A stretch of 64,000 nucleotides of DNA from assembly GCF_003751505.1 (NCBI RefSeq), contig NZ_RJVB01000006.1, forward strand, positions 248,001-312,000, read 5' to 3'. Made by a program: the position numbers and the translations under genes. The notes under the pieces were generated by a model that saw nothing but the letters and a program-made list of their open reading frames with translations, made no database searches and was not told the DNA's origin. Source of the stretch: Erwinia sp. JUb26 (GTDB lineage: Bacteria > Pseudomonadota > Gammaproteobacteria > Enterobacterales > Enterobacteriaceae). Shown one piece after another: positions 54,078 through 64,000 of this stretch. Position 1 is the first letter of the stretch; every line of letters begins with the position of its first letter.

Positions 54078-56800
54078 TGTGCCGCCTCCTGCAGATTGTC
54101 GATTTCAGCACCCGACAGGAACGGAGGGATACCCGGTAAGCCCAGCGGCAGACCGACCTGCCCTGCCTGCAGCGTGCTGGAGAAGCGCACCGGCAGGCGC
54201 AGGGTTTCACCCTGGCAATTGAACTGAACGGCGCTGTTGGCGTTAACGCCAAGTTTCGCCGCATCGTCCGGGTTAACCATCACATACACTTCCGGCATAC
54301 GCTTCTGCATCACCGGCGAACGCTGGGTCATTTCTTCACTGCCAAAGAGATGGAAGTAAGGTGCAACGCGCCAGCGGTTATCGCTGCCCACAAAGGCGGC
54401 AGGGATTTTTTCAAACCATCCCAGCTGCGACGGACCGGCTTCGAACAGGCGCACGCCCGGATCGCCGTTACGCAAATGACCACCCACTTCGGCCTGGAAT
54501 TTGTTCCACGCCTGCGGTGAGTTCCAGCCCGGAGCCCATGCGAATGGGATCTGCGAGCGGGCTGCGCCCGGCTGGTTGTTCCCTTCCATAGAGAAGGCAA
54601 ACATCGTGTCTTTATCCTGCGGCTGACGCGGTTCATGCACGCTGATGTTGGCACGCATCGCGGTACGGCCACTGGAGCGAATCGGTGAACGCGACAGTTT
54701 TTGGCCGCGAATACGGAAGCTGGCATCCGGTGCCGCATCTTTGATCGCGGCCAGCTGCGGCAGCGCAACGATGCAGGAATCAATCACGTGGTCCAGCTGC
54801 GTCCAGTCCGGCTCGCGGCTGTTAATGGTGCTTTGCAGCGCATGCAGCCAGCGCCAGCTTTCCAGCATCTCAACCTTGTTGTCGTAATAGGCCGGGTCAT
54901 AAACCTGGAAGAAGCGCTGAGCGCGGCCTTCCTGGTTAACGACCGTACCGTCACTTTCCGCGAAGCTGGCGGTGGAGAGAACCAGGCCGGCTTTTTCCGT
55001 GGTTGCCGTACGCTGGTGATCGATAACAATCACGTTTGGCGTATTTTTCAGCGCGGCATCGACCCGGGCTTTCGGCAGCTGACGATAGAGATCGTTTTCC
55101 AGCACGATGACCGCATCCGCAGAACCGCTTTCCAGCTCCAGCAGCGCGGCATCCAGTGTGTTACCGCCGATCATGCCGAGGCCAATGCTGTTACTGGCGG
55201 TGGCCAGCAGGGTGATACCGACATCCTGCCCGCGGCCTTTCAGCGCTTTCGCCACGTTGGCTGCCGCCTGAATCACCGCTTCACTGCCGGCATTGGTGCC
55301 GGAAATAATTAACGGCTTCTTCGCACCGGCCAGCGCCTGCACGATGACGTCGATTTTACCGTTCAGGGATTTATCCAGATCGCTGACCGCCGGTGCGCTG
55401 GCGTCCAGCTCATGGGCAATTGCGAAGCCCAAACGCGCCTGATCTTCCACCGGTGCACGATAGCTCCACGCGGCGATATCATCGAGACGGGTCTGGTCAA
55501 CGTTGGTCACAAACAGCGGGTGTTTGGCGTTCTGACCGATATTCAGGATCGCCGCTATCTGCCAGTCGGCCACTTTCTGCGCCGCTGCCATATCACGAGA
55601 TTTGCCTTTCACCGCCTGACGGACGGCCAGCGCAACGCGCGCACCGGTCTGAGTCAGATCTTCACCGAGCACCAGCACCGCATCGTAGCTTTCGATGTCG
55701 TGCAGGGATGGGGTATGAATGCCGCCGTCGCGCAGAATTTCCAGCATCAGATCCAGACGCGCCTGCTCCCCTGCAGGGATGCCGGTAGAGAAGTTTTGCG
55801 CACCAACCAGTTCGCGCAGCGCAAAGTTGCTTTCTACGCTGGCACGCGGAGAGCCGATACCGATCACTTTGTTCGCCTGGCGCAGCACGTCGGCCGCCCC
55901 CTGCATTGCCTGCTCGGCGTTCAGGGTGATCCAGTCATCGCCACGACGCTGCACAGGCTGGCGCGGACGATCTTTCAGATTCACGTAGCCATAACCAAAG
56001 CGGCCACGGTCACAGAGGAAGTAGCTGTTAACGGTGCCGTTATAGCGGTTTTCGATACGGCGCAGTTCGCCATAGCGCTCACCCGGGCTGGTGTTACAGC
56101 CGATACTGCACTGCTGGCAGATGCTTGGCGCGTACTGCATATCCCACTTACGGTTGTAACGCTCGGAGTGGGTTTTATCGGTGAACACGCCGGTCGGGCA
56201 GATTTCAACCAGGTTGCCGGAGAATTCACTTTCCAGCACGCCGTCTTCCGGGCGACCGAAGTAAACGTTGTCGTGCGCACCGTAAACGCCGAGGTCGGTG
56301 CCGTCCGCGTAATCTTTGTAGTAACGCACGCAGCGATAGCAGGCGATACAGCGGTTCATTTCATGGGAGATGAACGGGCCGAGGTCCTGATTGCGGTGGG
56401 TACGCTTGGTGAAACGGTAGCGGCGGAAGCTGTGGCCGGTCATCACCGTCATGTCCTGAAGATGGCAGTTACCGCCCTCTTCACAGACCGGACAATCGTG
56501 CGGGTGGTTGGTCATCAGCCACTCCACCACGCTTTCGCGGAATTCTTTTGCTTCACCGTCATCAATTGAGATGAAGGTACCGTCGGAGGCTGGCGTCATA
56601 CAGGACATCACCAGACGACCACGGGTATCTTCGGCATTTTGGAACTGCTTCACCGCACACTGGCGGCAGGCACCGACGCTACCGAGCGCAGGGTGCCAGC
56701 AGAAATAAGGAATATCTAAGCCGAGGGACAAACAGGCCTGCAGCAGGTTGTTTGCGCCATCAACATCATATTCTTTACCGTCTACATGAATAGTAGCCAT
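54074..56800 (-). CDS. nuoG: NuoG, complex I large iron-sulfur subunit
   Basis: A 908-residue subunit, the E. coli length. The N-terminal [2Fe-2S] cluster uses Cys34, Cys45, Cys48 and Cys67; [4Fe-4S] motifs follow in [33 protein letters not shown] and the N7-type [14 protein letters not shown]. The rest is a molybdopterin-oxidoreductase-like domain without cofactor. The start at 56800 ([10 protein letters not shown]) matches E. coli; an ATG three codons upstream abuts the GGAAG site. The C-terminal third is more divergent than the rest. Confidence 0.97.
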   Translation of the reverse strand: MATIHVDGKEYDVDGANNLLQACLSLGLDIPYFCWHPALGSVGACRQCAVKQFQNAEDTRGRLVMSCMTPASDGTFISIDDGEAKEFRESVVEWLMTNHPHDCPVCEEGGNCHLQDMTVMTGHSFRRYRFTKRTHRNQDLGPFISHEMNRCIACYRCVRYYKDYADGTDLGVYGAHDNVYFGRPEDGVLESEFSGNLVEICPTGVFTDKTHSERYNRKWDMQYAPSICQQCSIGCNTSPGERYGELRRIENRYNGTVNSYFLCDRGRFGYGYVNLKDRPRQPVQRRGDDWITLNAEQAMQGAADVLRQANKVIGIGSPRASVESNFALRELVGAQNFSTGIPAGEQARLDLMLEILRDGGIHTPSLHDIESYDAVLVLGEDLTQTGARVALAVRQAVKGKSRDMAAAQKVADWQIAAILNIGQNAKHPLFVTNVDQTRLDDIAAWSYRAPVEDQARLGFAIAHELDASAPAVSDLDKSLNGKIDVIVQALAGAKKPLIISGTNAGSEAVIQAAANVAKALKGRGQDVGITLLATASNSIGLGMIGGNTLDAALLELESGSADAVIVLENDLYRQLPKARVDAALKNTPNVIVIDHQRTATTEKAGLVLSTASFAESDGTVVNQEGRAQRFFQVYDPAYYDNKVEMLESWRWLHALQSTINSREPDWTQLDHVIDSCIVALPQLAAIKDAAPDASFRIRGQKLSRSPIRSSGRTAMRANISVHEPRQPQDKDTMFAFSMEGNNQPGAARSQIPFAWAPGWNSPQAWNKFQAEVGGHLRNGDPGVRLFEAGPSQLGWFEKIPAAFVGSDNRWRVAPYFHLFGSEEMTQRSPVMQKRMPEVYVMVNPDDAAKLGVNANSAVQFNCQGETLRLPVRFSSTLQAGQVGLPLGLPGIPPFLSGAEIDNLQEAAQ

Positions 56801-56850
56801 AGTGAACATGCTTCCATAAGGCCCGATAAAAAACGGGCGTTAAACTTTGC

Positions 56851-58191
56851 TTACCAGCGAGCCTTTAACAGGTTCGGCTGGATGCCGCTGATCGCGTGCG
56901 CGTTGCTGTATACCTGAGGCGCCATACCCGCTTCGAACTCTTCGCGGAAATATTTGATGGCACTTTGCAGTGGCTCTACTGCACCAGGCGCATGCGCACA
57001 GAAGGTTTTACCCGGGCCAAGCTGGCGGCAGAGCTGCAGCAGGGTTTCGATATCCCCCGGCTGCCCCTGTTTACGTTCCAGCGCACGCAGAATTTTCACA
57101 CTCCACGGCAGGCCATCGCGGCACGGCGTACACCAGCCGCAGGATTCGCGGGCAAAGAACTCTTCCAGATTGCGTACCAGCGACACCATATTGATCTCAT
57201 GGTCGACGGCCATAGCCAGCGCAGTGCCCAGACGGCTGCCGGCTTTACCAATGCTGGCAAACTCCATCGGCAGGTCGAGGTGCTGATCGGTCAGGAAGTC
57301 CGTCCCTGCCCCACCCGGCTGCCAGGCTTTGAATTTCAGGCCGTCACGCATGCCACCGGCATATTCTTCCAGGATCTCACGCGCGGTCGTACCAAACGGC
57401 AGCTCCCACACGCCCGGATTCTTAACGCGGCCGGAGAAGCCCATCATCTTGGTACCGGCATCTTCACTGGTGGAGATGTTTTTGTACCAGTCAACGCCGT
57501 TGGCAATAATCGCCGGGACGTTCGAGATGGTTTCCACGTTGTTAACGCAGGTCGGCTTGCCCCATGCACCGGCAGAGGCCGGGAACGGCGGCTTGGAGCG
57601 CGGGTTAGCGCGGCGGCCTTCCAGCGAGTTGATCAGCGCCGTTTCTTCACCGCAGATGTAGCGGCCCGCACCGGTATGAACGATCAGTTCGAAGTCAAAA
57701 CCGGTACCAAGAATGTTTTTACCCAACAGGCCCGCTTCGGTCGCTTCGGCAATCGCGCGGCGCAGGTTCGCCGCCGCCTCAATGTATTCACCGCGCAGGA
57801 AGATGTAGCCACGGTAGGCTTTAAGCGCAAAAGCACCGATCAGCATGCCTTCCACCAGTTGGTGCGGCATCTGCTCCATCAGCAGGCGGTCTTTATAGGT
57901 GCCCGGTTCCATTTCATCGGCGTTACACAGAAGGTAACGGATGTTCATGGATTCATCTTTCGGCATCAGGCTCCACTTGAGACCGGTGGAGAAGCCCGCA
58001 CCGCCGCGGCCTTTCAAACCGGAGTCTTTTACCTGACCTACGATCTCTTCCGGCGACATGGATTTCAGCGCTTTTTCAGCACCGGCATAGCCATTCTTAC
58101 TGCGGTATTCGTCGAAGAATACCGGCTGCTTATCGTCACGCATGCGCCACGTCAGCGGATGCGTTTCGGCAGTACGAATAATCGTTTTCAT
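56851..58191 (-). CDS. nuoF: NuoF, NADH-binding flavoprotein subunit
   Basis: A 446-residue subunit with the NADH motif [16 protein letters not shown], the FMN motif and acidic [14 protein letters not shown], and the N3 [4Fe-4S] motif [11 protein letters not shown] plus a distal Cys in [10 protein letters not shown]. It accepts hydride from NADH and passes electrons to NuoE and NuoG. It overlaps nuoE by four bases and is separated from nuoG by 50 bp. Confidence 0.98.
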   Translation of the reverse strand: MKTIIRTAETHPLTWRMRDDKQPVFFDEYRSKNGYAGAEKALKSMSPEEIVGQVKDSGLKGRGGAGFSTGLKWSLMPKDESMNIRYLLCNADEMEPGTYKDRLLMEQMPHQLVEGMLIGAFALKAYRGYIFLRGEYIEAAANLRRAIAEATEAGLLGKNILGTGFDFELIVHTGAGRYICGEETALINSLEGRRANPRSKPPFPASAGAWGKPTCVNNVETISNVPAIIANGVDWYKNISTSEDAGTKMMGFSGRVKNPGVWELPFGTTAREILEEYAGGMRDGLKFKAWQPGGAGTDFLTDQHLDLPMEFASIGKAGSRLGTALAMAVDHEINMVSLVRNLEEFFARESCGWCTPCRDGLPWSVKILRALERKQGQPGDIETLLQLCRQLGPGKTFCAHAPGAVEPLQSAIKYFREEFEAGMAPQVYSNAHAISGIQPNLLKARW

Positions 58192-58703
58192 TGATACTGC
58201 TCCAGTAAGTTGGCGAGACCTTCCGGCGTCAAATGAACGTGGGTATCTTCATCCACCATCATTACCGGTCCCTTGTCGCAGTTGCCGAGGCAGCAGGTTG
58301 GCAGCAGCGTAAAGCGTCCGTCCGCAGTCGTCTGGCCAGGCTTGATATTGAGCTTGTTTTCCAGCTCGGCCTGAATGCCCTGGAAACCGGTGATATGGCA
58401 CACCACGCTGTCGCAGTAGCGGATCACATGGCGTCCCACCGGCGTGCGGTAAATCTGGCTGTAGAACGTTGCCACGCCTTCCACATCGCTGGCAGGAATG
58501 CCCAGTACGTCGGCAATCGCATGGATTGCGCCGTCCGGCACCCAGCCGCGCTGTTTCTGAACGATTTTCAACGCTTCAATTGACGCTGCGCGGGCATCTT
58601 CGTAGTGGTGCTTTTCGTGCTCGATGGCATCGCGCTCTGCCGCACTCAGCATGAAAGCCCCGGATTCATCGATCGTTTCGATCGCAATTCTTTGATCGTG
58701 CAT
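58188..58703 (-). CDS. nuoE: NuoE, complex I [2Fe-2S] subunit
   Basis: A 171-residue thioredoxin-like subunit binding cluster N1a through Cys97, Cys102, Cys138 and Cys142 (CDSVVCH and CCLGNC). It is five residues longer than E. coli NuoE, all at the N-terminus ([15 protein letters not shown]). The gene starts two bases after the nuoCD stop. Confidence 0.97.
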   Translation of the reverse strand: MHDQRIAIETIDESGAFMLSAAERDAIEHEKHHYEDARAASIEALKIVQKQRGWVPDGAIHAIADVLGIPASDVEGVATFYSQIYRTPVGRHVIRYCDSVVCHITGFQGIQAELENKLNIKPGQTTADGRFTLLPTCCLGNCDKGPVMMVDEDTHVHLTPEGLANLLEQYQ

Positions 58704-58705
58704 AA

Positions 58706-60505
58706 TTAGCGGTCCACGTCTGACATAACAAAATCGATACTACCGAGGTATACGATCAGGTCGGATACCAGGCTGCCGTTGATCACCGAAGGGATCTGCT
58801 GCAGGTGCGGGAAGCTCGGCGTGCGCACGCGTGTGCGGTAGCTCATCGTGCTGCCGTCGCTGGTCAGGTAGTAACTGTTAATCCCCTTCGTCGCCTCAAT
58901 CATCTGGAAGGATTCGTTGGCAGGCATAATTGGCCCCCATGAAACCTGCAGGAAGTGCGTGATCAGGGTTTCGATATGCTGCAGCGTGCGCTCTTTAGGC
59001 GGTGGCGTCGTCAGCGGATGATCGGCTTTAAATGGACCGGCAGGCATGTTTTTCAGGCACTGTTCCAGGATACGCATACTCTGGCGCATCTCTTCCATTT
59101 TGAGCATCACGCGGGTGTAAGCACAGCTCACCCCTCCCCCGATTGGCACTTCGAAATCGAAGTTTTCGTAACCGGAGTACGGGCGCCATTTACGCACGTC
59201 AAAGTCCAGACCGGTTCCGCGCAGGCCGGCACCGGTGGTGCCCCAGGTCAGTGCTTCTTCCATGTTGTAGGCAGAAACACCTTTGGCACGGGCAATCAGA
59301 ACACTATTTTTCAGCGCGGTCTGTTCGTAGGCCTTCAGACGTTTTGGCATCCAGTCGAGGAACTCACGCAGCAGGCGTTCCCAGCCGTTAGGCAGGTCAT
59401 GCGCCACGCCGCCGATGCGGAACCAGGCCGGGTGCATACGGAAGCCGGTAATCGCTTCCACTACGTCATAAATTTTCTGGCGGTCGGTAAAGGCAAAGAA
59501 CACCGGAGACATAGCGCCGACGTCCTGAATAAAAGTAGAGATGTACAGTAGGTGACTGTTGATACGGAACAGTTCTGACAGCATGACGCGAATCACTTCC
59601 ACGCGCTCTGGCACTTTTATTCCGGCCAGTTTTTCTACTGCCAGCACGTACGGCATTTCGTTAACGCAGCCGCCGAGGTATTCGATACGGTCGGTATAGG
59701 GAATGTAGCTGTGCCATGACTGACGCTCGCCCATCTTTTCCGCACCGCGGTGGTGATAGCCGATATCCGGCACGCAGTCGACGATCTCTTCGCCGTCCAG
59801 CTGCAGGATAATACGGAACGCACCGTGCGCTGACGGGTGGTTAGGACCGAGGTTGAGGAACATGTAGTCCTCATTGTTGGTCCCACGCTTCATGCCCCAG
59901 TCTTCCGGCTTGAAGGTCATGTTTTCCATTTCCAGATCTTCTTTTTGCTTGGTCAGCTCAAAGGGATCGAATTCGGTCGCACGTGCCGGATAGTCTTTAC
60001 GCAGCGGGTGTCCTTCCCAACTCTGCGGCATCATGATGCGCGTCAGGTGCGGGTGGCCCACGATATTAATCCCAAACATCTCCCAGGTTTCGCGCTCATA
60101 CCAGTTGGCATTGGCAAAAATTTTGGTGATGGTCGGCACATTCAGATCGTTTTCAGACAACGCCACCTTGAGCATAATGTCGCGATTACGTTCAATGGAG
60201 ATGAAGTGATAGAAAACGGAAAAATCCGCCGCCGGTAAACCGGCACGGTGGGTACGCAGGCGTTCATCCATGCCATGCAGGTCATACAGCATGACGTAGG
60301 GTTTTGGCAGCTTGCGCAGGTACTCAATAACTTCCAACAATTGCTCACGCTTCACCCAGACAACCGGGATCCCGGTACGTGTGGGTTGTACGGTAAAGGC
60401 ATCAGGCCCAAAGCGGTTACGCAGCTCGCCGATCACCGGGTCATCCTGGTGGTCGCGGGTTTGCCATAGAGGCTGTGCGAGATCTTGCGTGGTTAAATCT
60501 GTCAT
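58706..60505 (-). CDS. nuoC: NuoCD, fused complex I subunits C and D
   Basis: A 599-residue fusion of the 30-kDa (NuoC, about residues 1-190) and 49-kDa (NuoD, about 210-599) subunits, as is normal in Enterobacterales. NuoC holds [10 protein letters not shown] and HPLRKDYPA; NuoD holds [15 protein letters not shown], the quinone-site HRGAEKM and DFVMSDVDR. The start at 60505 (MTDLTTQ) is close to the E. coli form; a further start at 60532 exists. Confidence 0.97.
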   Translation of the reverse strand: MTDLTTQDLAQPLWQTRDHQDDPVIGELRNRFGPDAFTVQPTRTGIPVVWVKREQLLEVIEYLRKLPKPYVMLYDLHGMDERLRTHRAGLPAADFSVFYHFISIERNRDIMLKVALSENDLNVPTITKIFANANWYERETWEMFGINIVGHPHLTRIMMPQSWEGHPLRKDYPARATEFDPFELTKQKEDLEMENMTFKPEDWGMKRGTNNEDYMFLNLGPNHPSAHGAFRIILQLDGEEIVDCVPDIGYHHRGAEKMGERQSWHSYIPYTDRIEYLGGCVNEMPYVLAVEKLAGIKVPERVEVIRVMLSELFRINSHLLYISTFIQDVGAMSPVFFAFTDRQKIYDVVEAITGFRMHPAWFRIGGVAHDLPNGWERLLREFLDWMPKRLKAYEQTALKNSVLIARAKGVSAYNMEEALTWGTTGAGLRGTGLDFDVRKWRPYSGYENFDFEVPIGGGVSCAYTRVMLKMEEMRQSMRILEQCLKNMPAGPFKADHPLTTPPPKERTLQHIETLITHFLQVSWGPIMPANESFQMIEATKGINSYYLTSDGSTMSYRTRVRTPSFPHLQQIPSVINGSLVSDLIVYLGSIDFVMSDVDR

Positions 60506-60624
60506 AAGTTGTTCACCATTCTGGCCTGTCAAACAGGCACTCAGTGTTGGCGTAAGGCGGGTCGGCGCACGTTGTTTTGTCGTCTTGTTGTGCTGTTGCT
60601 GACCTCATCCATAAACTGCCTGGC

Positions 60625-61299
60625 TTAAATCTCGTCAGGGCTGCGCAGGTTAGTCACCGCGATGCGCTCCGCATGTTTACGCTCGCGCTCGGATTGCATA
60701 TTGGCGCGATAGACACCCTGATCGCCGACCACCCACGACAGCGGGCGACGCTCTTTACCAATCGATTCCTGCAGCAATAACAGCGCCTGCATATAGGCTT
60801 CAGGACGCGGCGGGCAGCCTGGAATATACACATCAACCGGCAGGAACTTATCAACGCCCTGAACCACGGAGTAGATGTCGTACATACCGCCCGAGTTAGC
60901 GCAGGCGCCCATACAAATCACCCACTTAGGCTCCAGCATCTGGTCGTACAGGCGCTGGATGACGGGTGCCATTTTGGTAAAGCAGGTTCCTGCAACCACC
61001 ATGAAGTCGGCCTGGCGAGGCGAAGCACGAATAACTTCCGAGCCAAAACGCGCAACGTCGTGTACCGAAGTAAACGACGTGGTCATTTCGACATAACAAC
61101 AGGAAAGACCGAAGTTAAACGGCCAGAGGGAGTTCTTGCGTCCCCAGTTCACCAGGTCGTGCATGGCGTGTTCCAGCTTGCCCATGTAGACGTTTTGATG
61201 AACGTGCTTTTCCAGGGGATCGGCAACGATCTCCTGTTTTTGCAGGGGGTAACGGTCATTCTCACCGTTGGGGTCTATGCGGGTGAGCGTATAGTCCAT
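60625..61299 (-). CDS. nuoB: NuoB, complex I N2 iron-sulfur subunit
   Basis: A 224-residue subunit carrying the terminal [4Fe-4S] cluster N2. Tandem Cys67-Cys68 (GLSCCYVEM) and cysteines in GTCFTKMAP and [10 protein letters not shown] are present. Compared with E. coli (220 residues) there is a four-residue insertion after MGKL (EHAMHD). A 119-bp gap to nuoC is the longest within the operon. Confidence 0.97.
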   Translation of the reverse strand: MDYTLTRIDPNGENDRYPLQKQEIVADPLEKHVHQNVYMGKLEHAMHDLVNWGRKNSLWPFNFGLSCCYVEMTTSFTSVHDVARFGSEVIRASPRQADFMVVAGTCFTKMAPVIQRLYDQMLEPKWVICMGACANSGGMYDIYSVVQGVDKFLPVDVYIPGCPPRPEAYMQALLLLQESIGKERRPLSWVVGDQGVYRANMQSERERKHAERIAVTNLRSPDEI

Positions 61300-61316
61300 A
61301 TCTTTTTGCCTCGCTG

Positions 61317-61754
61317 TTACTGCGTATTACGGTTGGAGTGCGAGATGGTGGTTGGTTTCACGTCAAAGCGACGGCGGGCAGGCGCCCAGTCCAGTGCGCC
61401 AATGCGAACCAGATAAACCAGACCAGCAAGCAATACCAAGATGAAAATGGCGGCTTCCACAAAACCGACCCATCCGCTTTCGCGAATCGCTGTCGACCAT
61501 GCGTAGAGATAGAGGGCTTCAACGTCGAAGATAACGAAGAACATGGCTACCAGATAGAATTTGGCAGACAGGCGCAGTTTTGCGCTTCCAACGGAAGGAG
61601 CTCCCGACTCAAAAGGCGTGTTTTTATACCTTCCCCGGCCTTTTCCGCCCAGGAACCACGCTCCGGCCAACATCAGGCAACACAAACCGACTGAGACGAT
61701 CAGGAAAACAGCGAATGCCCAGTGATGGGCGACGACTTCTGTGGTTGTTGACAT
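61317..61754 (-). CDS. nuoA: NuoA, complex I membrane subunit
   Basis: A 145-residue, three-helix subunit near the quinone site. The conserved loop and second helix read [22 protein letters not shown], with the acidic pair DVE. It is the first gene of the nuo operon, 17 bp before nuoB. The long region upstream to lrhA holds its promoter. Confidence 0.97.
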   Translation of the reverse strand: MSTTTEVVAHHWAFAVFLIVSVGLCCLMLAGAWFLGGKGRGRYKNTPFESGAPSVGSAKLRLSAKFYLVAMFFVIFDVEALYLYAWSTAIRESGWVGFVEAAIFILVLLAGLVYLVRIGALDWAPARRRFDVKPTTISHSNRNTQ

Positions 61755-61915
61755 ACTCTTGCTTACTCACCAAAAGTGGTGTTTCGCGTCCTGCTCTAAT
61801 CTCTGGCAGTTAACACACCACATCGATTCAAGGGAAAAATAAAAAACCTTATAAATTTTACTGCCTTTTTTAATTAGGCAGCTATTTTATGGGGTTTTTT
61901 ACTCCTTTCAATAAC

Positions 61916-61937
61916 CTTTTGTCAACTTTGACAAAAG
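61916..61937. promoter_or_regulatory. perfect 22-bp palindrome in the nuo leader
   Basis: CTTTTGTCAA-CT-TTGACAAAAG, perfect 10-bp arms around two bases, 162 bp upstream of nuoA. The form is that of a dimeric repressor site and contains TTGACA on both strands. The binding protein is not known. Confidence 0.55.
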
Positions 61938-62080
61938 TATCCGCACACTAATTTACAGACGCAACATTATATTAACAATTAATGCTCAAAAACTAAGCTA
62001 AATCGAGTCAGTGGTAGGACCTGATAATAATGTAGCAGCTAAAACCCTGTTCGGATCGCGTATTTAACAATCTCTATTTT

Positions 62081-62106
62081 GGCAGGAATAATCATATTTT
62101 CCTGCC
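62081..62106. repeat. stem-loop in the nuo upstream region
   Basis: GGCAGGAA/TTCCTGCC perfect 8-bp arms with a 10-base loop, followed on the plus strand by CCCTTAATAGGG and a T-rich run (62125-62138). Confidence 0.5.
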
Positions 62107-62154
62107 CCTTAATAGGGTTATTTTTTTGATCGAGGACACACTTCTGTGTTTTAT

Positions 62155-62169
62155 GGCCAAAATTTGGCC
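62155..62169. repeat. 15-bp palindrome upstream of nuo
   Basis: GGCCAAAATTTGGCC, perfect 7-bp arms around one A. Possible regulator site; no match known to me. Confidence 0.4.
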
Positions 62170-62316
62170 GGCAGAGATTGTGCAAAATCAATTCATCGCA
62201 AGATTGATACTGGCGTCTACAGCAGCGCAGCTGGCGTTTCTATGACGTTATGGACAAGGGAGGCAGGAACACTTTTTATTGATGAAGAAACCGTATTTAG
62301 ATGACAAAAAAATGGC

Positions 62317-62355
62317 AAAAAAAAGCCTTTCAGGTTAAATAAACACTGAAAGGCT
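62317..62355 (-). terminator. intrinsic terminator of lrhA
   Basis: AGCCTTTCAG/CTGAAAGGCT hairpin (62324-62355); read on the minus strand it runs into seven or more T. It is 66 bp after the lrhA stop codon. Confidence 0.88.
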
Positions 62356-62420
62356 CTTATTTTGATATTTAATGCAAATTACCTTTACGAATGAGAGTCA
62401 TCCGCATTTAGCATTGCAGA

Positions 62421-63347
62421 TCACTCATCCTCATCGAGCAGCGCGGCACTATCAGGGCTCGCATTGACCAGCGCATAAGGATCGTTGCTGGACTCCATTG
62501 CGTTAAAGATAGCCAGCGCCAGTTCGTTGTCACTATCCGGATTACGGCACAGCAGATATTCGGTATCCGGCAGAACCGGTAAGCCTTCCGCCGCGCCCAT
62601 CACGCGCAGTTCGGGGCTCATCATCTCAACCGGACGCGCGGTAACGCCAAGACCGGCCTTCACCGCTGCGCGTACCGCAGCCAAAGTAGAGGCAACATAG
62701 GAGATGCGCCACGGGATACTGGCTTCGTTGAGATGGTCGATGGCCATATCACGGTAAGGGCTTGGCTCATCCAACAGCACCAGAGGAATCGCCTCTCCGC
62801 GCTGAAAGATATAATCCGCCGCGCAGTACCACAGCGTTGGCGACGTACGCAGTACCTGCCAGGCGAAGTTCATCGGGCTGGAGGTTGTCACAACCAGGTC
62901 AACTTCGCCCTGATTCAGCATCTCCATCATGAACGGGTTACGCTTCACCCGCACGTCGATGGCCAGCTTCGGATAAACAGAGGTCACACGGTTCAGCAGG
63001 AACGGTAAAATGGTATCGGAAGTGTCATCCGATGCGCCGATCGTCAGCACACCCTGAACGTTGCTGTACATCAGAGAGGTGCAGGCTTCATCGTTGAAGC
63101 GCAGAATTTTTCGCGCATAGCCCAGCAGCTGAATACCATGTTCCGTCAATAATTTGTTGCGTCCATGTCTGGCAAACAGCTCTTTGCCAACCAGTTGCTC
63201 AAGACGCTGCATCTGCTGGCTGACGGCTGACTGGGTTCTGCATACGGCCGCCGCAGCGGCAGCAAACGTGTTCAGATCGGCGACGGCCACAAAAGTTCTC
63301 AGCAGATCGAGGTCGAGATTAAGTATCGGACGATTTGCACTAGTCAT
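62421..63347 (-). CDS. lrhA: LrhA (HexA/PecT family) LysR-type regulator
   Basis: A 308-residue LysR protein. The N-terminal winged helix-turn-helix ([38 protein letters not shown]) is almost identical to E. coli LrhA. The effector domain follows, and the C-terminus is acidic. LrhA represses flhDC motility genes in E. coli; the orthologues HexA and PecT repress exoenzymes and motility in soft-rot relatives and affect virulence and exopolysaccharide in Erwinia and Pantoea. The ATG at 63347 aligns with the E. coli start (MISANRP); a GTG at 63359 would add four residues. It is upstream of nuo, as in E. coli. Confidence 0.95.
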   Translation of the reverse strand: MTSANRPILNLDLDLLRTFVAVADLNTFAAAAAAVCRTQSAVSQQMQRLEQLVGKELFARHGRNKLLTEHGIQLLGYARKILRFNDEACTSLMYSNVQGVLTIGASDDTSDTILPFLLNRVTSVYPKLAIDVRVKRNPFMMEMLNQGEVDLVVTTSSPMNFAWQVLRTSPTLWYCAADYIFQRGEAIPLVLLDEPSPYRDMAIDHLNEASIPWRISYVASTLAAVRAAVKAGLGVTARPVEMMSPELRVMGAAEGLPVLPDTEYLLCRNPDSDNELALAIFNAMESSNDPYALVNASPDSAALLDEDE

Positions 63348-64000
63348 GTTTTTATTCACTTTATAAGTTTTTTACGAACAGCTACCCTGGTGTTATTACT
63401 TTCTTATCAAAAAGATAAGTCGATAATCAATACGTAATTTCATCAGTATGAATGCACTACGCTCACCTGATGCATTACTTGAACTCTCAATGTAAGGCCC
63501 TGCACGACTTCCGGCCAGGTAAACAGTACGACCAGCACGGAAAGTGAGAAAGGTGTCTTACTCTGATTAATCACGATTACAAACTGTACTAACCCATAAG
63601 CGACAGCTGGCTCACAGATGACCGCGGAATCCGGCAAACCTCATCGGTAAAAGCGCTCAAATTCGGATCAGCAGTACAGAATCACGCGGGAGAATCTGCA
63701 ATCGCTACACGCCCTAAAAGCAGAAGGAATAGTAAGATCTCCTTACCTTTTTAGGGTATAAAAACCATTTTTTTATTACCAGAAGCGCCCTGCAAACTGG
63801 CGGAAAGACTCCTGAAAGTTATCCTGACATACTGCCGCCTACTTTTTAAGCCTAAATACGATTATTCTTATCTCTAAAGTAAGATTTTATCAGCAGCGGC
63901 ACTCCTGTGAGACCAGCATGTACTAAAATCGAAATTCCGTATAAGAATTGGACGCATTCAATCTTCTGACTGGTACAGCGCACTGGCAAACGATTGAGCG
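63348..64000. promoter_or_regulatory. gene-free region upstream of lrhA
   Basis: About 650 bp to the window edge without a supportable gene. It is A+T-rich near lrhA (63390-63450) and should contain the lrhA promoter and a long 5' leader. A short imperfect hairpin (GTAAGATCTCCTTAC) lies around 63734-63748. Only one 64-codon open frame is found, without a ribosome site. Confidence 0.5.

Larger units (their letters stand above)
61755..62316 (-). promoter_or_regulatory. nuo promoter and leader region
   Basis: About 560 bp of A+T-rich DNA between nuoA and the lrhA terminator, without a convincing gene. In E. coli the main nuo promoter lies several hundred bp upstream of nuoA and is controlled by Fnr, ArcA, NarL, IHF and Fis; the length here agrees. 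It contains three palindromes listed separately and the inverted repeat CTGCC/GGCAG around 61861-61882. Confidence 0.6.

Noticed and set aside
55412..56569. 385-codon open frame opposite nuoG
   Set aside because: Antisense shadow of nuoG with no recognisable domain.
56896..58194. 432-codon open frame opposite nuoF
   Set aside because: Antisense shadow of a highly conserved, G+C-rich gene.
63443..63637. 64-codon minus-strand open frame upstream of lrhA
   Set aside because: No ribosome site, no recognisable family, and it lies in a region expected to be leader and promoter.
1..64000. CRISPR arrays, insertion sequences, prophage or integrase-associated islands
   Set aside because: No regularly spaced repeats, transposase or integrase genes were seen. 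The tRNA at 942-1018 has no integrase next to it and I noticed no duplicated 3' end.

Overview
The window looks like the chromosome of a gammaproteobacterium of the order Enterobacterales, most likely in the Erwinia/Pantoea group. Gene order follows Escherichia coli in long blocks: apbE-alkB-yojI, ompC-micF-rcsDBC, gyrA-ubiG-nrdAB-yfaE-yfaY, men-elaB-elaA, and nuoA-N with lrhA. These blocks are interrupted by genes and losses foreign to the E. coli arrangement. The genus is inferred from overall protein resemblance and gene order, not from a database search. No rRNA, CRISPR array, transposase, integrase or prophage is visible.

Left part (1-12.2 kb): the 3' end of yejM and a proline tRNA, then malI divergent from malX-malY with two MalI-type operators, a small unknown gene, an EntD-like phosphopantetheinyl transferase, and a 55-codon gene convergent with it. 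Next is a compact six-gene operon: flavin monooxygenase, M20 deacylase, substrate-binding protein, GNAT acetyltransferase, ABC permease and ABC ATPase. It has the layout of Bacillus operons that acetylate, oxidise and deacetylate thioether amino acids for sulfur salvage.

12.3-28.9 kb: yojI (with a Fur-box-like site in front), alkB and apbE (without the ada gene that accompanies alkB in E. coli), then about 1 kb without genes. That stretch holds two inverted copies, and part of a third, of a strongly structured element. Beyond it are ompC, the antisense RNA gene micF, an inserted MFS transporter, and the Rcs phosphorelay (rcsD, rcsB, and rcsC convergent). A membrane-anchored AraC-type regulator, a secreted alpha/beta hydrolase and two small unknown genes fill the interval up to gyrA.

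28.9-46.7 kb: gyrA (Thr at position 83) divergent from ubiG; nrdA-nrdB-yfaE (ribonucleotide reductase and its ferredoxin) behind a promoter region with DnaA and NrdR sites; yfaY; the menaquinone operon menD-H-B-C-E, lacking menF at its usual place; elaB, opgD and elaA.

46.7-64 kb: the full 13-gene nuo operon for respiratory complex I on the minus strand, a long leader region with several palindromes, and the LysR regulator lrhA (hexA/pecT family) with about 650 bp of gene-free DNA upstream.

Themes: envelope homeostasis and surface regulation (yejM, rcs, ompC/micF, opgD, lrhA) and respiratory metabolism (men, ubiG, nuo). The most unusual item is the pair of covarying, inverted structured repeats at 16010-16569.
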